A DNA stretch of 63,317 nt from Pseudobdellovibrionaceae bacterium (lineage in GTDB: Bacteria > Bdellovibrionota > Bdellovibrionia > Bdellovibrionales > UBA1609), in assembly GCA_018663505.1 (NCBI GenBank), contig JABJQG010000043.1, positions 1 through 63,317 on the forward strand, written 5' to 3'. This document shows, one piece after another, positions 17,479 to 26,537 of this stretch. Position numbers and translations under genes: made by a program. Under the pieces are notes generated by a model. It made no database searches. It saw nothing but the letters and a program-made list of their open reading frames with translations, and had not been told where the DNA came from. How positions within the stretch are numbered: the stretch's first letter is position 1; the number at the start of each line of letters is the position of its first letter.

Positions 17479-17515
17479 GTAGTGTTGAGGCTCCACAAGT
17501 GAGCTTAGGAAATGT

Positions 17516-18004
17516 ATGGAAAATATTTATAATTATAGTGATTCAGAAAGTGTTCGTGGATTAAATGCAAAAGTTTATTCTGTTCATCATATGTATGAGC
17601 AGAAGGTGGTGTTTACAAACGGATGTTTCGACCTGTTACATGTTGGACATGTGAGGTATTTAAACGAAGCTAAAAAACAAGGTGATCTACTTATAGTGGG
17701 GTTGAACTCAGATGCAAGTGTAAAAGCTCTAAAGGGAGAGGATCGCCCTATCCAAAGCCAAGAAGACCGGGCGGAAATATTATTGGCACTATCCGCTGTG
17801 GATTATGTTTGTATTTTTAATGAGGACACACCCTTAAATTTAATTAAAAATATCAAGCCAGATATTTTAGTTAAAGGTGGCGATTGGACAGTGGAGCAAA
17901 TTGTTGGAGGCAAAGAAGTCTTGGAAAATGGTGGAGAAGTTAAATCTCTACAGTTTGTTGATGGTAAATCTACTACAAAAATTATTGAAAGATCAAAGTC
18001 TTAG
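17516..18004 (+). CDS. rfaE2: D-beta-D-heptose 1-phosphate adenylyltransferase (RfaE domain II)
   Basis: This enzyme makes ADP-D-glycero-D-manno-heptose from heptose-1-phosphate, for LPS core or glycoprotein decoration. The cytidylyltransferase-fold signature is clear: [20 protein letters not shown] (HxGH), then [55 protein letters not shown] and the ending [11 protein letters not shown]. At 162 aa it is a stand-alone domain, not the fused HldE. Two GT9 heptosyltransferase-like genes occur at 34079-37420. Its stop overlaps the end of the convergent gene by 12 bases. Confidence 0.95.
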   Translation: MENIYNYSDSESVRGLNAKVYSVHHMYEQKVVFTNGCFDLLHVGHVRYLNEAKKQGDLLIVGLNSDASVKALKGEDRPIQSQEDRAEILLALSAVDYVCIFNEDTPLNLIKNIKPDILVKGGDWTVEQIVGGKEVLENGGEVKSLQFVDGKSTTKIIERSKS

Positions 18005-18733
18005 CCCTAGATTGAAGCTAATAGTGTTGTTGGTGTATCGGTCGGCCTGAAGAGTAAAAAAGTAGATGTCGTAGAGATAAGTCATTCCAATATAAGAATG
18101 AAGAGTGCGTTCTAGTTCCGACTCGTTTGATCCAGAATCAGTTAGAAAACTCGTTGGCCCTTGACCTAAGAAAGTACTTCTGGTTTTTATGGGACCAGCT
18201 CCAAAATAGAAAACGAGATTCTGAACATAAAGGCTGTAAATAAATTCCCCACCTAAGGTGCTTGATGAAAAGCTATCTTGAGTTGTAGAGGAGTTGCCAT
18301 GGATCAAAAACGAGAGGGTGTATGGGAGGTAGCTGCCTTGAAAAAAACTCCATTTAAGTGCACCACCATAAGAGGAATAATTTACATTTCCGATAGGGGG
18401 AGCAAAGTGAAGGTGGACGTCAAAGTTGCCGTATAGTCCTTTGGCAATGGATAGAGTTTGGTAACTAAATTCGGACTGGCCATTTGTGGTATTTCCAAGA
18501 AATGAAAGTTCGCTCACAGGGACGTTTGTTGTTGATAAACTGACTTCAAATCCTGAGTACCCACCTAATGGGTACGGGATAGAAAGGAGTTTGGTGCTTG
18601 TTGTGTGACCAAGAATTTTAGTGACTTGTTGGCGGTCTTTTTTTGATAAATTATCAGGAATATCTAAAGCGAAGGTCGGTAGGGCTAATAGCAGTACTAC
18701 AAATAAAGTGGGTAGTGATTTATAAAATTTCAT
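17993..18733 (-). CDS. Orphan outer-membrane-like secreted protein
   Basis: No family recognised. The ATG at 18733 gives an immediate signal peptide ([18 protein letters not shown]); a TTG-initiated extension to 18769 is possible but would bury it. The mature part has alternating Ser/Thr/Gly-rich strands (for example [34 protein letters not shown]) and ends [11 protein letters not shown], like an outer-membrane barrel. It converges on rfaE2, overlapping its 3' end. Confidence 0.68.
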   Translation of the reverse strand: MKFYKSLPTLFVVLLLALPTFALDIPDNLSKKDRQQVTKILGHTTSTKLLSIPYPLGGYSGFEVSLSTTNVPVSELSFLGNTTNGQSEFSYQTLSIAKGLYGNFDVHLHFAPPIGNVNYSSYGGALKWSFFQGSYLPYTLSFLIHGNSSTTQDSFSSSTLGGEFIYSLYVQNLVFYFGAGPIKTRSTFLGQGPTSFLTDSGSNESELERTLHSYIGMTYLYDIYFFTLQADRYTNNTISFNLGLRL

Positions 18734-18837
18734 TAGTATCATTATTAGAATACTTCGTGATGAGGTCAATATGCTGTATGTAAACTCAGGTGTAAAAAGT
18801 AAAGTATTAACACATGTAAGATGTAATCTTATGGATA

Positions 18838-18873
18838 ATAAAAAAAACCCTAGGATAAAGGCTTATCCTAGGG
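18838..18873 (-). terminator. Strong hairpin with poly-T, minus strand
   Basis: A perfect 11-bp stem (CCCTAGGATAA/TTATCCTAGGG, loop AGGC) is followed on the minus strand by eight T. It is 180 bases beyond the first flagellin and may be a second-line terminator for it. Confidence 0.8.
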
Positions 18874-19009
18874 CGGGCTTAAGAGCAGTTTTGGTCTATG
18901 GGCTACTACTCAGAACCTTATAAAATTTTTTAGCTAAAATATTTTTTATCAAAAGGGCTCTGTAAGACCTATGTCCCTTTTAAAAGTGCAGTTAGAGTAA
19001 GGTATTTAA

Positions 19010-19049
19010 TATTTAAAAACTAAGGGCAGAGATAAACTGCCCTTAGTTT
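19010..19049 (-). terminator. Intrinsic terminator of flagellin gene A
   Basis: A perfect 13-bp stem (AAACTAAGGGCAG/CTGCCCTTAGTTT, 7-base loop) begins 3 bases after the flagellin stop. On the minus strand it runs into TTTTTAAAT. Confidence 0.88.
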
Positions 19050-19051
19050 CT

Positions 19052-19882
19052 CTAGAAGTTAAGTAGTCTTAGTGCAGAGTTTCCATTTTGGTTTGCACTA
19101 GCAAGGACTCCAATAGCTGCTTGCTGTAAAATACTGGCTGAAGTTAATTCAGCAGTTTCATGTGCCACATCGGCGTCACGAATTCTAGATTTTGCTGCAG
19201 AAAGATTTTCATACTGGATGTCTAGGTTACTTACAGTTACTTGTAATCTAGATTGTACCGCACCAAAATCAGCTCGCATTTGACCTAATTTTTCAATGGC
19301 AGCATCAACTGACCCAAGAGTATCCCTTGCGCCGGACTTGTCTGAAAGGTCCACACCATCAATTCCTAATGTACCGATCGTTGCATCAGCTTCAATATTG
19401 TACTTAATTATGTTTTCCTCACCAGAGAAAGGACCCACATGGTACTCCAGTTCTTCGCCGGCTCCATTTAACAGCTGTTTATTTCCAAATCTTGTAGACT
19501 GGGCAATACGCTCAGATTCCTCAATTAATTGAGTTGCTTCTTGATTTAAAAAGCCACGTTCCACTTCAGAAACTGTATCTGACGCCGCTTGTACACCTAA
19601 TTCTCTTAAACGAATTACGATATTATTAATCTCATTTAAACCACCCTCACTCACTTGAATTAATGATTGAGCGTTGTAAGCATTGTTTCGTGCTTGTTTG
19701 ATACCAACAACCTGGCCTCTAATATTTTCAGAAATCGCTAAACCAGCGGCATCATCAGATGCTTGTACGATTCGACTCCCAGATGCTAATGCTGCTTGAG
19801 CATGTTCCATCCGTTTTTGGTTAGTTGTTAATTGCCTTTGCGCGTTCAGTGACGCGGTATTTGTGTTAATTCTTAAGCCCAT
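19052..19882 (-). CDS. fliC: Flagellin (copy A)
   Basis: Filament subunit. The protein starts MGLRINTNTASLNAQRQLTT and has the conserved N-terminal D0/D1 block (GSRIVQASDDAAGLAISENI, NAQSLIQVSEGGLNEINNIV, RLRELGVQAASDTVSEVERG) and C-terminal D0 (SRIRDADVAHETAELTSASI, ending ALRLLNF). At 276 aa it lacks a large variable D2/D3 domain. The ATG at 19882 is preceded by AAGGGG and gives the canonical start; upstream in-frame ATGs at 19912 and 19909 are ignored. A sigma28-type promoter lies 235 bases upstream, giving an unusually long leader. Confidence 0.96.
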   Translation of the reverse strand: MGLRINTNTASLNAQRQLTTNQKRMEHAQAALASGSRIVQASDDAAGLAISENIRGQVVGIKQARNNAYNAQSLIQVSEGGLNEINNIVIRLRELGVQAASDTVSEVERGFLNQEATQLIEESERIAQSTRFGNKQLLNGAGEELEYHVGPFSGEENIIKYNIEADATIGTLGIDGVDLSDKSGARDTLGSVDAAIEKLGQMRADFGAVQSRLQVTVSNLDIQYENLSAAKSRIRDADVAHETAELTSASILQQAAIGVLASANQNGNSALRLLNF

Positions 19883-20110
19883 AGTAAGCCCCTTTACAAA
19901 CTGCTTCATCATAAAACAAACTTTGGCCCCTAACTTTTCGCCCTATGCAAAAAACCATAAATCAAAGCACAATCCATTGTGGTTAATAATGTGTTTGTGG
20001 AGTGTATTTCCTTAAAAAAATGTGACTGCACTTTTTTATGGGAAACTCTTTTTTGGACTCATTGTAGTGACTGCTAAAATGAAACCTTAAAAGGTGCTCC
20101 AACATGTTCA
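19883..20110 (-). promoter_or_regulatory. Long 5' leader of flagellin A
   Basis: If transcription starts at the sigma28-type promoter 20117-20143, a ~228-base untranslated leader precedes flagellin A. Its first bases (20111 down to 20086) read TTGAACATGTTGGAGC then ACCTTTTAAG, complementary to a stretch in the leader of flagellin C (28073-28099). No reading frame of note is present. The remainder up to 20394 holds the flagellin B terminator and otherwise nothing clear. Confidence 0.55.
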
Positions 20111-20116
20111 AGTACT

Positions 20117-20143
20117 ATCTCGGCGAAGGTCTAGTTTTCTTTA
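20117..20143 (-). promoter_or_regulatory. Sigma28-type promoter of flagellin A
   Basis: On the minus strand: TAAAGAAA, 11 bases, GCCGAGAT (5-6 of 8 in each half against TAAAGTTT-N11-GCCGATAA, with TAAAG intact). Two GGTCTAG boxes lie at 20128 and 20151. Confidence 0.7.
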
Positions 20144-20220
20144 GGCCTTTGGTCTAGGTATTTTTAGACGCTGTGCATCTAGTCATTGAAATCATACGAA
20201 ATGGGAGTGAAAAAAAAGTG

Positions 20221-20257
20221 AAAAAAATAAAAAAGGCATCTCAAAATGAGATGCCTT
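20221..20257 (-). terminator. Intrinsic terminator of flagellin gene B
   Basis: A perfect 11-bp stem (AAGGCATCTCA/TGAGATGCCTT, loop AAA) runs on the minus strand into TTTTTTATTTTTTT. It is 138 bases after the flagellin B stop; a second hairpin (GGGCAA...TTGCCC, 20343-20370) without a T-run lies closer. Confidence 0.85.
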
Positions 20258-20394
20258 AAAGCCCGCCTGATTTAGAATGAAACACTATTTTGCCCATCCT
20301 GTTTCAATCTAAACACAATTTTTTGTTAATAATATCTAAACTAGGGCAAACTGTACTGTTTAAACTTGCCCACTATACATAGTATGAATTTTTT

Positions 20395-21222
20395 CTAGCT
20401 TAAAAGCATAAGAGCATTTCTTGCTCCACTATTAGCTTGGGCCAAAACGGAGACTCCAACATCCTGAAGAATCTGCCCTTTAGTGAGTTTAGTGATTTCA
20501 TCAGCAAAATCTACATCAGCAATAATCGATCGTGCAGACTCAATGTTTTCATATTGGGATGAGAGATTATCAATAGCGTATTGAAAGCGACTTTGTATGG
20601 CCCCAAAGCTGGACCGGGCATCCATCACACCTAATAATGCCTCATCAATGGAGTCTAAGGAGTCTTTTGCACTACTTTGGTCCAGAACGCTGAGGTCAGC
20701 AATGCCAACCTCTTGGGAGGTGGTATTTGCCTCAAGTTGAAACTTTATTATATTCTCTGGTCCTTTAAATGCTCCCACATGGAACTCAAATTCCTCATTT
20801 GTGCCCACGAGCATCTTTTTGCCACCATATCTGGCAGATTGAGCTATTCGATCAAATTCAGCGTTGAGCTGAGTAAATTCCTTTTCCAAATACTCTCTTT
20901 CATTGTCTCCAATAGTATCACTGGCCGACTGAACAGAGAGCTCTCGTAAGCGAATCAAAATATTATTTTGTTCATTTAAGCTACCTTCAGCGGTCTGTAT
21001 AAAGGATACAGCGCCTTCGGCATTAAATTTAGCCTGTTTTATGCCAGAAAGTTGTGATTTTAAACTTTGGCTGATTGCAAATCCCGCCGCATCGTCGGCA
21101 GGGTCCGACACTCTAGACCCAGAACCAAGGGCTTTTAAAGCCTTGTCCGTAATTCTCTGGGCATTTCCCAAATTTCTCTGTGCCACCAAGGCAGCCACGT
21201 TGGATGATATTCTAAAACTCAC
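20395..21222 (-). CDS. fliC: Flagellin (copy B)
   Basis: A second flagellin, 275 aa, with start SFRISSNVAALVAQRNLGNA, N-terminal block GSGSRVSDPADDAAGFAISQ and SLNEQNNILIRLRELSVQSA, and C-terminal SARSIIADVDFADEITKLTK ... ANSGARNALMLLS. It is more divergent from copies A and C than they are from each other (for example SQSLKSQLSG, DEALLGVMDARSSFG), so it may form a distinct filament segment. The GTG at 21222 is chosen because GGAGGTGCAAA precedes it and the usual flagellin N-terminus begins there. Confidence 0.95.
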   Translation of the reverse strand: MSFRISSNVAALVAQRNLGNAQRITDKALKALGSGSRVSDPADDAAGFAISQSLKSQLSGIKQAKFNAEGAVSFIQTAEGSLNEQNNILIRLRELSVQSASDTIGDNEREYLEKEFTQLNAEFDRIAQSARYGGKKMLVGTNEEFEFHVGAFKGPENIIKFQLEANTTSQEVGIADLSVLDQSSAKDSLDSIDEALLGVMDARSSFGAIQSRFQYAIDNLSSQYENIESARSIIADVDFADEITKLTKGQILQDVGVSVLAQANSGARNALMLLS

Positions 21223-21318
21223 TTTGCACCTCCCGTTAATTTCGTTCAAGCCATTCACGAAATCAATTTGGTGCCCATAGACCTTTTATTTTTAGTTTCA
21301 TTTTAACAGTCGAGCATA

Positions 21319-21345
21319 CTATCGACACATCGCGTCAATACTTTA
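21319..21345 (-). promoter_or_regulatory. Sigma28-type promoter of flagellin B
   Basis: On the minus strand: TAAAGTAT, 11 bases, GTCGATAG; 7/8 and 6/8 matches to the flagellar consensus. It predicts a leader of about 90 bases. Confidence 0.75.
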
Positions 21346-21391
21346 AGCTTATTTTTGAATTAAATGTAAGTGTCTGTAATTAGAGCTTATA

Positions 21392-21745
21392 TTAAGCAAC
21401 TTTTTTAAATTGGGTTCCCGAGGAAATCAAATCTAATTCAAATTGATCTTGATATAGATATTTGTCTAGGCCATTTTGAAACACGGGATCTGTGGTTTTT
21501 TTGGCTCGAGTGTTCAGAGGGACAACTTTGTTTTTACTGGTGCTTTGCTTTAGAAAAGCCTCAAAACGGTTGGAAAAGGACGTGGTTTCATCTTCATTTG
21601 CAGGTGAATTTAGAGTCATTTCTGTCATTTCAGCTTCAATAGGGCGTACTTCCTCGCTCATTTGCTGGATTCTACGCATAACAGCATCTCGATCGCTATC
21701 AAGTCCTTCTATTTCTTCCATTGGTTCTAATTTACGAATCCCCAT
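21392..21745 (-). CDS. Small orphan cytoplasmic protein
   Basis: A 117-aa acidic-then-basic protein with no signal peptide, beginning MGIRKLEPMEEIEGLDSDRD. A helix-prone first half (RDAVMRRIQQMSEEVRPIEA) is followed by a Ser/Thr/Lys-rich linker. AGGACT precedes the start. It lies directly upstream of flagellin B on the same strand, but a promoter separates them. I see no recognised domain; a flagellar link is only positional. Confidence 0.7.
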   Translation of the reverse strand: MGIRKLEPMEEIEGLDSDRDAVMRRIQQMSEEVRPIEAEMTEMTLNSPANEDETTSFSNRFEAFLKQSTSKNKVVPLNTRAKKTTDPVFQNGLDKYLYQDQFELDLISSGTQFKKVA

Positions 21746-21978
21746 ACTTTAGTCCTGCCCGTATAAGTTATCGGCAGGAATATCATAAACTTAATGCTGT
21801 GCGTTAAATAAATGTTGATGTGGAGAAAGGGAGCTTTTTTGGGGCACCAAAGTGAACCTATAATATGTTGGTATTTTTGTCCATATGCGTGGGAAGGCAG
21901 GTTACCTTTTGTGTGAACACTACAATGTGAGCGCTAAACTAATCGAGGCCATTATTGTCTGGCCCCGATAATTATATA

Positions 21979-22581
21979 TTAATAAAAGGTTCTTTTTTCT
22001 ACAATATTTTGTACAGTGCCGTAGATGTCTATCATATTTTTAACCTGCTCAACACAGCTGCTTTGTACTCCAGCAACCACTGCAGCATTATCACACTGAA
22101 CAACATCTACATTTTTTGCTTCACTCATAAAGTCACCCATAACAAGTGCATAAGCTTCTGTAGACCAGTCATCATTGGTCATTTCTAACAGTCCTTCGCC
22201 CGTAGGGAGCCCTTGGGATTCTTTAGATAATTCAGCTAAGGCTTGTCTGTATTCATCCCAAGCAAAAAGCTTACTGATGTAGGTTTGGCTCTTCATATAA
22301 TCTAACCCTAAGCTCATGAGGTGGAGACCTTCTTTTCTCATTTCACTTTGTTTTACCGTTGTGGGTGCTTCTTCAGAGCAATACTTTTTCTTAAAACTTG
22401 AAGCTGCTTCTGCCATTTTGGTAAGAACACCTTCCTCTATGTTAGGCATGTCTCTATCAAACTGAGGGCAAGCCATACTTCGTAATTTAGATATTTCTTC
22501 TGCAGAGTAATCGTTAGAACGATCTGCTGCCAACAAAGTACTGCTTATAAACATTGTCGTTAATAAAATAGTGAATTTCAT
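21979..22581 (-). CDS. Secreted orphan protein
   Basis: A 200-aa protein with a signal peptide (MKFTILLTTMFISSTLLAA). The mature part is helical and acidic with five cysteines (ACPQFD, KKYCSEE, VVQCDN, SSCVEQ); the last, near VQSSCVEQVKNMIDIYG, resembles helical periplasmic proteins. The ATG is preceded by AAGGAGACT. It is followed by 230 bases without a gene before flagellin B's neighbour. No family recognised. Confidence 0.72.
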   Translation of the reverse strand: MKFTILLTTMFISSTLLAADRSNDYSAEEISKLRSMACPQFDRDMPNIEEGVLTKMAEAASSFKKKYCSEEAPTTVKQSEMRKEGLHLMSLGLDYMKSQTYISKLFAWDEYRQALAELSKESQGLPTGEGLLEMTNDDWSTEAYALVMGDFMSEAKNVDVVQCDNAAVVAGVQSSCVEQVKNMIDIYGTVQNIVEKRTFY

Positions 22582-22735
22582 AATAGTCTCCTTAATTTGT
22601 TATACTTGTATATGAGGATAACAGAGAAGGACTTAAATTACTTAAAATTGCAGGTGGATTGAAAAAAAGTTATTTAAGTTTGAGTGATGTTGTCTAAATA
22701 GAAATATTTACAGAGTATTTACTCTAGTTCTTAAC

Positions 22736-25201
22736 TTAATTTTTCGGTTTAAACTGTATTATGTTATTAGCAGGTGTCTTTAATACTGTATTTGTCATTC
22801 TTATTGGGTAAACATCTACATCAACTATTTGAGTGAATGAAGTGCGCCAAAAATTTAAATCAGATTGTTCAACATCACTCCAATTTTGTAACTTCATTGC
22901 TGTCTTAAAACCAGGAAACAATTTGTAAATCATTTTCTTAATATTTTTTATGTCACCAAATGGATTTAACAGAGTGTTTAATTTTGCTAATATTCGTGCG
23001 TCCCTCATCTCACCTTTTAAGAACAAGAATATATCTTCAGGTGAATATTCCATTTTAATAAACTCCTTCAATGAGGATGCTGAGTTTCTATCAGTATTAA
23101 ACATCCGAATATTGTCTTTCCCAGTGAGGGTTACAATTAATTCTCTTAAAAATAAATAGTCTTTACCTGGTGCAACTTCAGAAATTAACTCGTCAATATA
23201 CTGCCCAGGTTTAAGCTTGTTATTTAAAATATGAAAAATAGTCTCTTTAGGAATACTTATGGGTTTTGACATTAAAATGAAACCGTCTGGATAGGCGAAT
23301 TTCATATTCTTAATGTTTCGTAGATCTAAAACACCTAAATTATTTTCTTTTAAAATGTGGTATTGTTCATAAAGCCATTGAACGGCTTGCTCTTTTGTAC
23401 CACTATCTCCAACCAAAAAACTGGTTAAATCGTTATCTTTATTTGAGAATAAAAATTTATGAACCGCTTCTACAGAAAAACCCTCATAAAACTTAAATTT
23501 ACTACTCAGGTTTTTAGTTGCTGGATGCACCTTAGGTAGATTTGTGTTCGGATGGGGCCTCATGTAGGGTCTTAACATATTTAGTTTAAAATCAGCTTTA
23601 CCCAAAAATAAATTCTCTATGACTGATCCTACTATAACGTTTTGAGGCTTAAACAACATGGGGTCTGAGGATTGAAAGTCAAACCAGTCAGATTTGCTTA
23701 AAAACATATTACTTAAACCAATATTTTCTAATAATTTTTTAAATTTGTAGCTATTTATTTCTGTATTCAAGGTAGGAAAAAAATCATTTTTTAATTTTAT
23801 ACTGTGTATAACCGTGCGCTGTGGAGTTCCAGTTTTTTTAAAGACAACCTGATATTCCTCTGATCCTGTGGCGGTATTTTTGCTAATATCTCGGTAATTA
23901 TGTGTGTGCCTATTTGATTTTACAGATACAGTTATAGTATTTAATTCTGAATTATTACTGATAAGTTCATAATAGAAATTTTTATAAAAATCGATCTTAT
24001 CAGTATGGTTTTCAACTTTATAGATAATTTGAAATTGTGGATTCTTCTTACTGGTTTCAATGATGATATGAGGTTTAAGATCTTCTGAAAATTTATTGGA
24101 GTTATTAGTAATGGCTTGCTTATCTTGATTTGTCATCTGTAATACCGCCGCCATTGTTGCTGCCTCTGAACTATTATCATTTATCAACCGATCATACATT
24201 GAATCCAAATAATTTTCTAATACACCGGATAGATTTAGTGATTCAATGTTGTTCTTAGTGGAAGAGTCTAGTTTATTCTCTGTTATGTATAAATTTAGAA
24301 TATTCTCTAATTCACCAGCATATAGAGCCTTAATAATCATTTTTTTTGAATCACTGACAAATTGACTTTTATTTTGGTTAGCAACCGAGCCTAATTTTAG
24401 TTCTCTTAATAATTTCACTATTGGAGTGCTTTCAGAGCCTACTAATTGCAGTTTGTTAAGTCCAATAGAGCTTTGCTCTAAAATTTGTTGCTCCATTGTA
24501 CGAACTAAATGATCAGCCTTTTTGTACGCAACCACAGGAGCGAAGCTATTTGTAAACCAAGAAACCGATCTACTGTGGATGTCATCCTTAATAATAAACT
24601 CTGTTATATTGCGCATGGCTAATGGCGCAGGTGAAAAAATTCCATCATTGCTTTTGGCACTATATTTAATTGATTTTAATTTATTCCCTTTGTAATGAAA
24701 CTTAAACTCACTCGAATATTTCGCATCACTGTAGACATCGTTTTCATTGGCTTTTAATAAATTCTCATAAGTTGTCCCTAAAAGTTGTGATTCCGATGTT
24801 TTTATTTTTTTTATAAATCCATTTTTGGTCAATTCTACGGTGACTCTAAATTGAATTGTATTGCCAAAATAACCGTTCTCTCCACCATAACCATTTTGTG
24901 CATGTGAAAACCAACTTACTTTTTTTGCATTGCCGATAGAATCTCTTTCGATAATAGCATTGTTAATTAAAACTTGGTTTTTTTTAAGGCTGTCAGTTAG
25001 AGGTTGTTCACCCGATAATTTTAATTCTCCTGTAGACCAATCGATGATGACAGATTTTGAAATAGCTTTCTTGCTGGAAAAAATTTTTGTTGTTGCCAGG
25101 CTTTTACCATTATTACGAAAATAATTTAAACATACATTTGCGTAGACGATGTCCACAGAAATAAAAGTAGAGAGTAATGTATAAATAATTTTTTTTATCA
25201 T
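22736..25201 (-). CDS. Large secreted orphan protein (821 aa)
   Basis: The largest single orphan in the window. A signal peptide (KKIIYTLLSTFISVDIVYA) is followed by a cysteine-poor body. The first ~250 residues contain repeated beta-type YxGNKLKSIKY-like strands; the last ~300 residues look helical, with EQAVQWLYEQYHILKENN and ISEVAPGKDYLFLRELIVTL. AT-richness is higher than in its neighbours and Asn/Lys are frequent. An RBS-like GAGAGGAATG lies before the start. No domain is recognised. Confidence 0.75.
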   Translation of the reverse strand: MIKKIIYTLLSTFISVDIVYANVCLNYFRNNGKSLATTKIFSSKKAISKSVIIDWSTGELKLSGEQPLTDSLKKNQVLINNAIIERDSIGNAKKVSWFSHAQNGYGGENGYFGNTIQFRVTVELTKNGFIKKIKTSESQLLGTTYENLLKANENDVYSDAKYSSEFKFHYKGNKLKSIKYSAKSNDGIFSPAPLAMRNITEFIIKDDIHSRSVSWFTNSFAPVVAYKKADHLVRTMEQQILEQSSIGLNKLQLVGSESTPIVKLLRELKLGSVANQNKSQFVSDSKKMIIKALYAGELENILNLYITENKLDSSTKNNIESLNLSGVLENYLDSMYDRLINDNSSEAATMAAVLQMTNQDKQAITNNSNKFSEDLKPHIIIETSKKNPQFQIIYKVENHTDKIDFYKNFYYELISNNSELNTITVSVKSNRHTHNYRDISKNTATGSEEYQVVFKKTGTPQRTVIHSIKLKNDFFPTLNTEINSYKFKKLLENIGLSNMFLSKSDWFDFQSSDPMLFKPQNVIVGSVIENLFLGKADFKLNMLRPYMRPHPNTNLPKVHPATKNLSSKFKFYEGFSVEAVHKFLFSNKDNDLTSFLVGDSGTKEQAVQWLYEQYHILKENNLGVLDLRNIKNMKFAYPDGFILMSKPISIPKETIFHILNNKLKPGQYIDELISEVAPGKDYLFLRELIVTLTGKDNIRMFNTDRNSASSLKEFIKMEYSPEDIFLFLKGEMRDARILAKLNTLLNPFGDIKNIKKMIYKLFPGFKTAMKLQNWSDVEQSDLNFWRTSFTQIVDVDVYPIRMTNTVLKTPANNIIQFKPKN

Positions 25202-25460
25202 AGTTCATTCCTCTCTATAAAATAGGTTTAACTCAAGCACATTGCTTTTAATTTTGACTATAAAGTCTACTCTAACATGGCTTCTCTCAGTTCATAGTGT
25301 CACATGAACCATATTGAAATGAAGTTAAGAAAAAGCTTAAACGTACATAAGTTATACATGAATTATTTTCAAACAAACCATGGCCTATAAGGGTGCACTG
25401 GCTAGAAACAACAAAGCTTCTTTTAAGTGACTAAGAGAAGATTATCTGTAAATCAATGTT

Positions 25461-26348
25461 TTAAAACAGGTCGATTAATTCTGAAGGAGATTTAATTTGT
25501 TCTACTTTTTTAATTAATTCTTGCTCTCTAATATGCTTTAAAATAGACAGAGCTTCATTTTGTAAGAGGCTTGGATCATTTCTTTTTTTAGTTAAATCTA
25601 TAGTTTTTTTCTGATCTAAAATATAATCACAGAACTCAGTGATTCCTTTACTTTCTGTGGCTACAGTTTTAAATATCTTAGATTCATTGGCTTTGGAAGA
25701 TGCGATATCTAGAGTGGCTTTAAGTTCATTAGAGAAAGTTTCGCTACCAGGACGATCAGCTTTATTTACTAAGAACAGATTGGTGATCTCAAGTAGGCCG
25801 GCTTTCATAGCTTGAATGGAGTCTCCAGATTCGGGGACTAATACTACGGATAAGATATCTGCCACATTCATTATATCTAATTCTGTTTGTCCTACTCCTA
25901 CAGTTTCTACTAATACTATATCGAACTTCATTAAGTCATAGGCTCTTAACATTAAGTATGTGGAGGCACTCAGGCCACCCAGGCTGCCTCGTGACCCTAG
26001 AGATCTGATATATACCTTGGGGTCGTTAAAAAATTCAGAATAACGAATGCGATCCCCTAGTATGGCTCCTCTAGTAAAGGGGGATGAGGGGTCTACGGCT
26101 AGGACTCCAACAGTGAAATCTTTAGACCTAAAGTAGCGAATAAGTTCATTGATAATCGTGGATTTTCCAGCTCCGGGAGGTCCTGTGATGCCCAACCTTA
26201 AGGAAAATGGGCCAGCATCATTAAAGAGTCCCTTAATATCAGCAGCATTAAAACTCCACTGGTCTAACTGGGTAAGTAGTTTTGCTAAAACTCTAAAATC
26301 GCCCTGATTCAAGCGACTTACTAAGTCGCTAATTTTGTCTCTTTTCAA
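25461..26348 (-). CDS. meaB: MeaB/ArgK-family P-loop GTPase
   Basis: MeaB-type G3E GTPases protect and load cobalamin into methylmalonyl-CoA mutase-type enzymes. Clear marks are the Walker A GITGPPGAGKSTIINELI (residues ~53-70), the switch segment VLAVDPSSPFTRGAILGDRI, RSLGSRGSLGGLS, the DxxG-like VLVETVGVGQTELDIMNVAD, VLVPESGDSIQAMKAGLLEI and the base-recognition VNKAD. The TTG at 26348 is chosen because AAAGGA precedes it and the protein then begins like other MeaB proteins. The frame stays open to 26552, which would overlap the divergent gene. No mutase gene is in the window. Confidence 0.88.
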   Translation of the reverse strand: MKRDKISDLVSRLNQGDFRVLAKLLTQLDQWSFNAADIKGLFNDAGPFSLRLGITGPPGAGKSTIINELIRYFRSKDFTVGVLAVDPSSPFTRGAILGDRIRYSEFFNDPKVYIRSLGSRGSLGGLSASTYLMLRAYDLMKFDIVLVETVGVGQTELDIMNVADILSVVLVPESGDSIQAMKAGLLEITNLFLVNKADRPGSETFSNELKATLDIASSKANESKIFKTVATESKGITEFCDYILDQKKTIDLTKKRNDPSLLQNEALSILKHIREQELIKKVEQIKSPSELIDLF

Positions 26349-26537
26349 TGTATATCCTTTGAGATCATAAGCTCCTGAAAATAATACGTTTTTATAAACC
26401 CACTGTCTAGCTGTCTCATCTCTTGACAGCCTTTTATGAGGGGGTTTTGGAGGCGTAAAAATCTTCTGTGATTTTAGATGCTTACCTGGGCATAGCTGGC
26501 ATGGATCGTGCCTTATATAGGTGTAAGGGAGATAATT

